64,000 nt of DNA from Dyella sedimenti (GTDB lineage Bacteria; Pseudomonadota; Gammaproteobacteria; Xanthomonadales; Rhodanobacteraceae). The DNA lies in contig NZ_JAKWJO010000002.1 in NCBI RefSeq assembly GCF_022760995.1, forward strand, positions 372,001 to 436,000, written 5' to 3'. The translations under genes were made by a program, and so were the position numbers. Below are positions 55,776 through 64,000 of this stretch, piece after piece. The notes under the pieces were generated by a model. The model saw only the letters and a list, made by a program, of their open reading frames with translations. It did no database searches and had not been told where the DNA came from. The first letter of the stretch is position 1. Each line of letters begins with the position of its first letter.

Positions 55776-56420
55776 TCACCCGGCGCCGGCAAGTGTCCAT
55801 AGCCGGACGCGCCGCGGCTCGCCATGCCACGCCAGCGTACCGACGTGGGCATCGTCCAGCGGCAGGCGATGCAGCTGCCATTGCTCCGCCACATGCCCTT
55901 CCAGCCGACCGAGCACCGGCAAGTCGGGCGAACCGGCGATGCTGAGCCTGTGCAACCCGAACGCCAGCCCGCGCCCCAGTGCCTTGAGCACGGCTTCCTT
56001 GGCGGTCCATAGCTCAAGGAAGGCGCGATCGCGCTGCGGGCCGGGCAGTGCCTCGAGCCGGGTCGCCTCGTCCGGGCTGAAATAGCGCTGGGCGATGGTC
56101 AGGGCCTTCGGATGCGGCCGCAGACGTTCCAGGTCGATGCCGGGAAGGACGCCGCGGGCGAGCGCGATCAGCGCCTGGTCGTGGCTGTGCGACCAGTTGA
56201 AGGCGAGACGGCCATGCTGGCCGCCGGCCAGTTCCGGTCGGCCATGGGCGGACTCCACCAGGCGAACCTGGCCTGCCGGCAGGCCCAGGTAGGCACCCAG
56301 CATGGCCAGCAGCGGCGCGCGGCCTTGGCGATGGTCGTAGGCCAGCCGCCAGACGTGTATCTCGTCATCGCTCAGCCGCTCTGCTACTTTCGCTGGCGTC
56401 TGGCCGTCCGTCGTCATCAT
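55776..56420 (-). CDS. 4'-phosphopantetheinyl transferase, Sfp type
   Basis: This 214-residue protein moves the phosphopantetheine arm of CoA to carrier proteins. The metal site GIDLERLRP near residue 95 and WTAKEAVLKALGRG near 140 are the two Sfp-type motifs. FNWSHSHDQALIALA precedes them. The start is one of two tandem ATGs (56420 or 56417). It lies next to pdxJ where many gammaproteobacteria carry acpS, so it could serve fatty-acid ACP as well as secondary metabolism; inferred only. Confidence 0.9.
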   Translation of the reverse strand: MMTTDGQTPAKVAERLSDDEIHVWRLAYDHRQGRAPLLAMLGAYLGLPAGQVRLVESAHGRPELAGGQHGRLAFNWSHSHDQALIALARGVLPGIDLERLRPHPKALTIAQRYFSPDEATRLEALPGPQRDRAFLELWTAKEAVLKALGRGLAFGLHRLSIAGSPDLPVLGRLEGHVAEQWQLHRLPLDDAHVGTLAWHGEPRRVRLWTLAGAG

Positions 56421-56514
56421 CCGCCCATGTTGCCGGCTGCGTGGCGACCCTGACAAGCGCGGCGCCCGGGCTTCGCGCGCGGTGCGGCCATGAGTCCCGC
56501 ACGGAGGACCGATC

Positions 56515-59500
56515 GTGATCGCCGGATGGCTGCTGTTGCTGGTTTCCTTGCTGTACGTGGGCCTGCTGTTCGTGGTGGCCTACGTGGGCGACCGCCGGCC
56601 GCTGTATCCGCGCCAGCCGCGACTGCGCCCGCTGGTGTACAGCCTGGCCCTGGCGGTGTACTGCTCGTCGTGGACCTTCTATGGCGCGGTCGGCACCGCG
56701 GCGCGCAACGGCCTGGAATACCTGCCGATCTACCTCGGTCCCATCGTGCTGTTCGTGTTCGGCTTCGGCCTGCTGCGCCGGCTGGTGCTGGTGGCGCGCC
56801 AGCGCAACATCACCTCGATCGCCGACTTCATCGGCGCCCGTTTCGGCAAGTCGCATGCGCTGGCCGCCCTGGTGGCGGTCATCGCGGTGATCGCCGTGGT
56901 GCCCTACCTGGCGCTGCAATTCAAGGCGGTGGCGATGTCCTACGCGGTGCTCGGCGGCTTCGGCGCGCCGGGGGCCAACCAGTTCGGCGACAGCGCCCTG
57001 TGGTGCGCGATCCTGCTGGCGACCTTCGCCATCCTGTTCGGCACGCGTACCATCGACGCGACCGAGCATCATCACGGCATGATGCTGGCGATCGCGGTGG
57101 AGTCGCTGATCAAGCTGTTCGTGTTCGTCGCGCTGGCCGGTTATGCGCTATGGCGCGGCCCCGGCCTGCAGGCGACCTTGCAATTGCCGCTGCAGCAGCT
57201 CTCCGAGGGCGTGTCGCCGGGATTCCTGGCGCAGACCTTGCTGGCGTTCTGCGCGATGTTCTGCCTGCCGCGGCAATTCCAGATCGGCGTGGTGGAATGC
57301 GAGGATCCGCGGGATCTCCGCCACGCCCGCTGGCTGTTCCCGGCGTACATGGTGATCGTGTGCGTGGTGGTGGTGCCCATCGTGGCGGCGGGCCTGAACA
57401 TGCCGCAGGTGCGCATGGGCAACCAGGATGCCTGGGTGCTGACCCTGCCGATGGCGCATGGCGACCGCGGCATGGCCCTGCTGGCTTTCATCGGCGGCTT
57501 CTCGGCGGCGACCGGCATGGTGATCGTGGCCTCGGTAGCCCTGTCGACCATGATCAGCAACGACCTGGTGATGCCGATGCTGCTGCGCATCCGCCGGCTG
57601 CGGCTCGAACAGCGCGCGGACCTGTCGCAGCTGGTGCTGCTGGTGCGGCGCATCGCAATCATCGCGCTGGCGGCGATGGCCTACGCGTACTACCGCATCG
57701 TGGCCGACACCACCAACCTCGCCGCCACCGGCCTGCTGGCCTTCGCGGCGGTGGCGCAGTTCGCGCCGGGCATCGTGGCGGCGCTGTACTGGCGCGGCGC
57801 CAGCCGCAAGGGTGTGGCGATCGGCCTGGCCGCGGGCTTCGGCGTGTGGGCCTATACACTGCTGCTGCCGGCGATGCACCGCGACGCGGACTGGCTGGAT
57901 ACGGGACCGATGGGACTGGGCTGGCTGCAGCCGCAGGCGCTGTTCCACCTGAGCGGCTGGGATCCGGTGATGCACGGCACGTTCTGGTCGCTGCTGGCCA
58001 ACGTGTCCTGCCTGATCTTCGTCTCGCTGCGCTGGCGTCCCAACCTGGAGGAACGGCTGCACGCGGCGATGTTCATCGACCCGTATGCGATCGATAGCCG
58101 CGGCGCGGGCAACTGGCGAGGCCGGGTGGCGGTGGCGGACTTGCGCACCATCGCCGAACGCATCGTGGGCGAGCGCACCAGCCAGCGCGCCTTCGACGAA
58201 TACGCCGAGCGACGCGGCAAGCCGCTGCAGCCGGGCGAGGCCGCCGACCGCGCGCTGATCCAGTACACCGAGCGCCTGCTGGCCTCGGCGGTGGGCGCGG
58301 CCAGCGCGCGGCGCATCCTGATGGGCGCGCTGTCCGGCTCGGGGCTGGATATCGCCGAGGCGATGGCGCTGATGGACGAGGCCTCGCAGGAACTGCGCTT
58401 CAACCGCGAGCTGCTGTCCACCACGCTGGAGAACGTCTCGCAGGGCATCAGCGTGGTCGATGCCAGCATGCGGCTGGTGGCGTGGAACCGCCGCTACCTG
58501 GAACTGTTCGACTATCCCGACGGCATGGTCTACGTGGGCGTGCCGGTGGCGGACCTGATCCGCTGGAACGCCGAGCATGGCGAGTGCGGCCCCGGCGAGG
58601 TGGAGGCCCACGTGGCCAAGCGCATCGGCCATATGCGCGCCGGCTCGCCGCACCTGTTCCAGCGCATCCGTCCCGACGGCTCGGTGATCGAGATGCGTGG
58701 CCGCGCGCTGCCCGGCGGCGGCTACGTCACCACGTACACCGACGTCACTGCGTACAAGCATGCCGAGCAGGCGCTGATAGAGGCGAACGAGAACCTGGAG
58801 CAGCGCGTCGAGCAGCGCACCGCCGAGCTGAGCGAGGCGCTCAATGCTACCGCGCACGCCCGGCGCGAGGCGGAGATGGCCAATGCCTCCAAGACCCGCT
58901 TCCTTGCCGCGGCCAGCCACGACCTGCTGCAACCCTTGAATGCGGCGCGCCTGTTCACCGCGGCATTGCGCCAGCATCCCGGGCTCGATGGCGAGGCCAG
59001 CCAGCTGGCCGAGCGCATCGACGCGTCCTTCCGCGCGGCGGAAGACCTGCTGGATGCCTTGTTGGATACCTCGCGCCTGGACGCGGGCAGCTACCGCGCC
59101 GACATTGGCAACCTCGCCCTGGCGGACCTGTTCGATTCGCTCAAGGCGCAGTTCGCGGTGATCGCCGAACAGCGCGGCCTGCGCCTGCGCGTGGTGTCCA
59201 CCCGGCTGGCGGTGCGCAGCGATCCGCAGCTGCTGCGGCGCATCCTGCAGAACTTCATCTCCAACGCGCTGCGCTATACGCGTTCCGGCGGCATCCTGCT
59301 GGGCGCCCGCCGCATGGGCGGCGAGGTGCGCATCGAAGTGTGGGATACCGGGCCGGGCATCGCCGACGAGCAGCGCGCGCGCATCTTCGGCGAGTTCCAG
59401 CGCCTCGACCGCCCCTCGCCCTGGGGCGAGAAAGGGCTGGGGCTGGGCTTGTCGATCTGCGAGCGCATCGCCGGTATCCTGCAGCACCCGCTGGAACTGG

Positions 59501-59982
59501 TGTCGCGCGAGGGCCGCGGCAGCCGCTTCGCGGTGCGCGTGCCGAGGGTGGAAAGCGCCGTCCCGCGCCGCCGCGCCGTCGTCCATCCGATCTCCAACGA
59601 GCAGCTGCCGTTGACCGTGCTGTGCCTGGACAACGATCCCTCGATCCTGGATGGCATGCGCGCCTTGCTGCAGCGCTGGGGCGTCGATTGCCGCACCGCG
59701 CTCGACGTGGCACAGGCGCAGCAGGAACTGCGGCGCGGCCGCATCGACCTGATCCTGGCCGATTACCACCTGGGCGAGGACATGGACGGCTTGCAGGCCC
59801 TGCAGCAGTTGCGCGCCGAGGTGGGCGAACTGCCGCCGGTGGCGATGATTACCGCCGACGGCAGCAGTGAGTTGAAGCAGCGCGCGCGGGTGCTGGGTTA
59901 TCCCCTGCTGCACAAGCCGGTGAGGCCGGCGGCGCTGCGCGCCCTGCTGAGCGCGCTGGTGAGGCGCCAGGCGACGGCCTAG
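56515..59982 (+). CDS. crbS: Hybrid histidine kinase with sodium/solute-symporter sensor domain (CrbS-like)
   Basis: This 1155-residue protein has an SSS-type symporter domain of about 12 helices (residues 1-490) and a PAS domain (ENVSQGISVVDASMRLVAWN). HisKA with phospho-accepting His 802 (AAASHDLLQPLNAARLF), HATPase (LGLGLSICERIAGILQHPLE) and a receiver with Asp 1083 (LILADYHLGEDMDG) follow. CrbS proteins of Vibrio and Pseudomonas share this build and control acs with CrbR. The start is GTG 56515, with GGAGG ten bases before it. Confidence 0.88.
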   Translation: MIAGWLLLLVSLLYVGLLFVVAYVGDRRPLYPRQPRLRPLVYSLALAVYCSSWTFYGAVGTAARNGLEYLPIYLGPIVLFVFGFGLLRRLVLVARQRNITSIADFIGARFGKSHALAALVAVIAVIAVVPYLALQFKAVAMSYAVLGGFGAPGANQFGDSALWCAILLATFAILFGTRTIDATEHHHGMMLAIAVESLIKLFVFVALAGYALWRGPGLQATLQLPLQQLSEGVSPGFLAQTLLAFCAMFCLPRQFQIGVVECEDPRDLRHARWLFPAYMVIVCVVVVPIVAAGLNMPQVRMGNQDAWVLTLPMAHGDRGMALLAFIGGFSAATGMVIVASVALSTMISNDLVMPMLLRIRRLRLEQRADLSQLVLLVRRIAIIALAAMAYAYYRIVADTTNLAATGLLAFAAVAQFAPGIVAALYWRGASRKGVAIGLAAGFGVWAYTLLLPAMHRDADWLDTGPMGLGWLQPQALFHLSGWDPVMHGTFWSLLANVSCLIFVSLRWRPNLEERLHAAMFIDPYAIDSRGAGNWRGRVAVADLRTIAERIVGERTSQRAFDEYAERRGKPLQPGEAADRALIQYTERLLASAVGAASARRILMGALSGSGLDIAEAMALMDEASQELRFNRELLSTTLENVSQGISVVDASMRLVAWNRRYLELFDYPDGMVYVGVPVADLIRWNAEHGECGPGEVEAHVAKRIGHMRAGSPHLFQRIRPDGSVIEMRGRALPGGGYVTTYTDVTAYKHAEQALIEANENLEQRVEQRTAELSEALNATAHARREAEMANASKTRFLAAASHDLLQPLNAARLFTAALRQHPGLDGEASQLAERIDASFRAAEDLLDALLDTSRLDAGSYRADIGNLALADLFDSLKAQFAVIAEQRGLRLRVVSTRLAVRSDPQLLRRILQNFISNALRYTRSGGILLGARRMGGEVRIEVWDTGPGIADEQRARIFGEFQRLDRPSPWGEKGLGLGLSICERIAGILQHPLELVSREGRGSRFAVRVPRVESAVPRRRAVVHPISNEQLPLTVLCLDNDPSILDGMRALLQRWGVDCRTALDVAQAQQELRRGRIDLILADYHLGEDMDGLQALQQLRAEVGELPPVAMITADGSSELKQRARVLGYPLLHKPVRPAALRALLSALVRRQATA

Positions 59983-60018
59983 CCCATGGCGTCGAGGCCG
60001 GTCGGGCCGGCGTGAGGC

Positions 60019-60690
60019 TTATTCGTCGTCGTCCGGCAGCGACGGCAGCGCTTCCTGGTCGATCGCGAGGTGGCTGGCGGCAAGGGCGACCTGGGTGCGG
60101 TTGTTCACGCCGAGCTTGCGCATGATGGCGGTCATGTGGGCCTTCACCGTGGCCTCGGAGACGCCCAGGTCGTAGGCGATCTGCTTGTTGAGCAGGCCTT
60201 CGGCGATCATGGTCAGCACGCGGAATTGCTGCGGCGTGAGCGTGGCCACGCGGTCGGCGACGGCGGCCTCGTCGGGCTTCAGCTCCATGCCGCCGCCCAC
60301 CAGCTGGTGCGGTAGCCAGACGTCGCCGTCGAGCACGCGGCGGATCGCCGTGATGATGTCCTCGCCGGGCGTGGACTTGGGGATATAGGCCGAGGCGCCA
60401 TGCGCCAGCGCGCGTCGCGCCACCTGCGCGTCCTCATGGCCGGACACCACGATGGTCGGCAATCCCGGAAACTGCCCGCGGATATGCGCCAGCGCCGAAT
60501 AGCCGCGCGCGCCGGGCATGTGCAGGTCCAGCAGCAGCAGCTCGGCGTCGGGGTACTGCTCGATCAGGCCGAGCAGGCTGTACACGCTGTCGGCGCAATG
60601 CACGCTGGCGTCGGGCAGCGCCGCGACCACGGCGCGTTGCAGCGCGTCGCGGAACAGCGGATGGTCGTCGGCGATCAAGACGTCAGGCAT
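60019..60690 (-). CDS. crbR: LuxR/NarL-type response regulator (CrbR-like)
   Basis: This 223-residue regulator has a receiver with Asp 55 (LLLLDLHMPGARGYSALAHI) and a C-terminal LuxR HTH (LTPQQFRVLTMIAEGLLNKQ, LGVSEATVKAHMTAIMRKLG). It is convergent with the hybrid kinase and upstream of acs on the same strand but separated by REP copies. By gene neighbourhood it should be the partner of the CrbS-like kinase and activate acs. Confidence 0.88.
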   Translation of the reverse strand: MPDVLIADDHPLFRDALQRAVVAALPDASVHCADSVYSLLGLIEQYPDAELLLLDLHMPGARGYSALAHIRGQFPGLPTIVVSGHEDAQVARRALAHGASAYIPKSTPGEDIITAIRRVLDGDVWLPHQLVGGGMELKPDEAAVADRVATLTPQQFRVLTMIAEGLLNKQIAYDLGVSEATVKAHMTAIMRKLGVNNRTQVALAASHLAIDQEALPSLPDDDE

Positions 60691-60708
60691 GGCGGTTCAT
60701 GGTTTTCA

Positions 60709-60833
60709 TGTAGGAGCGCACCCTGTGCGCGAAAAGCCGACGGAGCGGTGACGCAGTATCAGTCGATCTCGCGAAAACCGGTTATTGGGTCGACGCCGTA
60801 GCTCCGCGGTCGCGCACAGGGTGCGCTCCTACA
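60709..60833. repeat. REP inverted pair between crbR and acs
   Basis: A forward copy at 60709-60732 and an inverse copy at 60809-60833, both with the TGTAGGAGC variant, flank 76 nt. They lie just downstream of the acs stop codon and before the crbR start. Confidence 0.88.
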
Positions 60834-60840
60834 GTGTGGC

Positions 60841-62781
<1,941 letters not shown>

Positions 62782-62914
62782 CGTGGGGCTCCTGCGGCCG
62801 GACCGACCGGCCTCCTTTATGCATGTTGGATGCCGCGGCAGCGGTGTTCGCCGGCGGTAGCGACCGAGTGTAGCGGTTGGGCGGTGATCGATACGTTTCG
62901 GCCCCTTATCGACT

Positions 62915-62933
62915 TTGGTCGAGGTTCGACCAA
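62915..62933. promoter_or_regulatory. Inverted repeat in the acs-porin divergent spacer
   Basis: TTGGTCGA-GGT-TCGACCAA is a perfect 8-bp inverted repeat with a 3-bp spacer, 134 nt before acs and 69 nt before the porin gene. Such dyads suit LuxR/NarL-type dimers, so it is a candidate CrbR operator for both genes. Confidence 0.5.
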
Positions 62934-63001
62934 TGGGGAATAGGCGCTCGCGTTGCAGCATGGACATGCTCGGGCCGGTCATCGACCTGGGGAGGCACGC
63001 C

Positions 63002-64000
63002 ATGACATCACCTACCATCCGCCGCAGCCGGCTGCTGGCGCTCAGCATCGCCTGTGCGCTGGGCCTGCCGCTGGCGGTCCATGCGCAGAGTACGTCATCG
63101 ACCACGAGCACCAAGAAGACCACCGCACGGGAACAGCAGCTCGAACAGCGCGTCAACCAGCTGGAACAGGAACTGGCCGAGCTGAAGGCCATGATCCAGG
63201 AACAGAAGGCGGCCACCACCCAGGCCACGCAGGCCGCGCAAACGGCGCAGGTCGCCGCCGAGCAGGCCACCACCACCGCGCAGGCCGCGCAGACCAAGGT
63301 GGAGGCGGCGCCCAAGCCGCAGTTCACCACTGCCTCGGGCCTCACGGTGGCCCTGCATGGCTTCGTCAGCGCCAGCGCCTTCGGGCAGAACCGGACCTTC
63401 GCCAACTACGGCAACGGCCAGAACGCCGAGGTGCCCGCGCCGCCTACCGCGGCCAACCGCGCGCAGGGCTACAACGGCTCGCTCAGCGGCTTCGACGTGC
63501 GCAACACGCGCTTCTGGCTGGACTTCTCCGGCGCCAAGTTCAACGAGGAGTGGGGTGGTGGCGGCCGCATCGAGATGGACTTCTTCGGCGGCAACAACGG
63601 CACCGGCGCCTATGCGCAGCAGCAGCCGATCCCGCGCCTGCGCCAGGCCTACATGGACATCACCAACCCGGGCATCGGCAGCACCATCCGCATCGGCCAG
63701 CAGTGGGACCTGATGTTCCCGCTGGAGAACGTGGCCACCTCGCTGAGCCACATCGCGTTCCCGCTGGGCTACGGCACCGGCTTCGTGGGCTGGCGCTATC
63801 CCGGCCTGGTCTGGATGCAGGACCTCAACCACGGCACCGACGGCGTCCAATGGCGCCTGGACCTGGGTGTGTTCCAAGGCAACTGGAATGGCCCGCAGAA
63901 CGCGGCCGGCACGTCGACCACCAATTACCTGACCGCCGGCAACGCCAATTTCCGGCCGCAGGTGGAGGCGCGGCTGCATGCGCAGGGCAAGGACTGGCTG
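63002..64000 (+). CDS. DcaP-like outer-membrane porin, 3' end missing
   Basis: The gene runs out of the window after 333 codons. It has a signal peptide ([20 protein letters not shown]). An N-terminal coiled coil ([40 protein letters not shown]) and a beta-barrel start ([40 protein letters not shown]) follow. This layout matches DcaP-type trimeric porins that take up organic acids. ATG 63002 has GGAGG seven bases before it. Divergent placement from acs suggests shared control in acetate or dicarboxylate use. Confidence 0.75.
   Translation, partial: MTSPTIRRSRLLALSIACALGLPLAVHAQSTSSTTSTKKTTAREQQLEQRVNQLEQELAELKAMIQEQKAATTQATQAAQTAQVAAEQATTTAQAAQTKVEAAPKPQFTTASGLTVALHGFVSASAFGQNRTFANYGNGQNAEVPAPPTAANRAQGYNGSLSGFDVRNTRFWLDFSGAKFNEEWGGGGRIEMDFFGGNNGTGAYAQQQPIPRLRQAYMDITNPGIGSTIRIGQQWDLMFPLENVATSLSHIAFPLGYGTGFVGWRYPGLVWMQDLNHGTDGVQWRLDLGVFQGNWNGPQNAAGTSTTNYLTAGNANFRPQVEARLHAQGKDWL

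Noticed and set aside
57148..59913. A 921-codon minus-strand frame opposite the hybrid kinase
   Set aside because: Antisense shadow of a high-GC gene; composition is dominated by Gln, Ala, His and Arg and shows no known domain.
62782..63405. Upstream extension of acs to 854 residues
   Set aside because: The extra part is Cys/Ser/Ala-rich and lies antisense to the porin gene; acs length and start fit ATG 62781.

Overview
The window looks like a chromosomal segment of a high-GC gammaproteobacterium of the order Lysobacterales (Xanthomonadales), most likely family Rhodanobacteraceae (Rhodanobacter, Dyella, Luteibacter, Frateuria and relatives). This rests on the protein families, the tonB-exbB-exbD1-exbD2 cluster next to gyrB as described in Xanthomonas, and the REP repeat type. 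I could not run a search, so genus is not assigned. The window spans the replication-origin neighbourhood: mnmE, yidC, rnpA, rpmH, dnaA, dnaN, recF and gyrB, with DnaA boxes between dnaA and dnaN.

Layout. 1-30 kb is housekeeping and envelope genes: xthA, prlC, a cNMP-binding patatin lipase, a gamma-carbonic anhydrase, two tandem paralogous membrane-anchored proteins (one with a TonB C-terminal domain), aroE, a RimK-like ATP-grasp ligase opposite a GNAT, the lptM-dapF-DUF484-xerC run, hslVU, a DPP-IV-like peptidase, a YfcG-type GST, a Spy-like protein, ribokinase and an FtsK lacking its usual first membrane helix. 25.5-30.5 kb holds an unnamed cluster of three membrane zinc-ribbon proteins plus a glycine-zipper lipoprotein.

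30.5-40.3 kb is an integrated mobile element of about 9.8 kb. It is inserted in the last codons of mnmE: the sequence for the MnmE C-terminus (FCIGK-stop) occurs at both ends as a 17-bp imperfect direct repeat. It carries a P4-type integrase next to attR, an AlpA regulator, a HUH-endonuclease-like (rolling-circle Rep-like) protein, a serine recombinase, two HTH regulators, an ImmA-like peptidase, several microproteins, structured non-coding DNA and unrecognised cargo. The cargo includes a four-gene envelope operon, a trypsin-like protease and a membrane-protein pair. Base composition is visibly lower in GC than the flanks.

41-55 kb is the origin region followed by a TPR protein and TonB-ExbB-ExbD1-ExbD2. 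55-64 kb holds pdxJ, an Sfp-type phosphopantetheinyl transferase, and an acetate-switch module: a solute-symporter-type hybrid kinase (CrbS-like), a LuxR-type regulator (CrbR-like), acetyl-CoA synthetase, and a divergent DcaP-like porin cut by the window end. Twelve copies of a short REP palindrome, mostly as inverted pairs, sit between core genes but not in the island or the 41-54 kb block.
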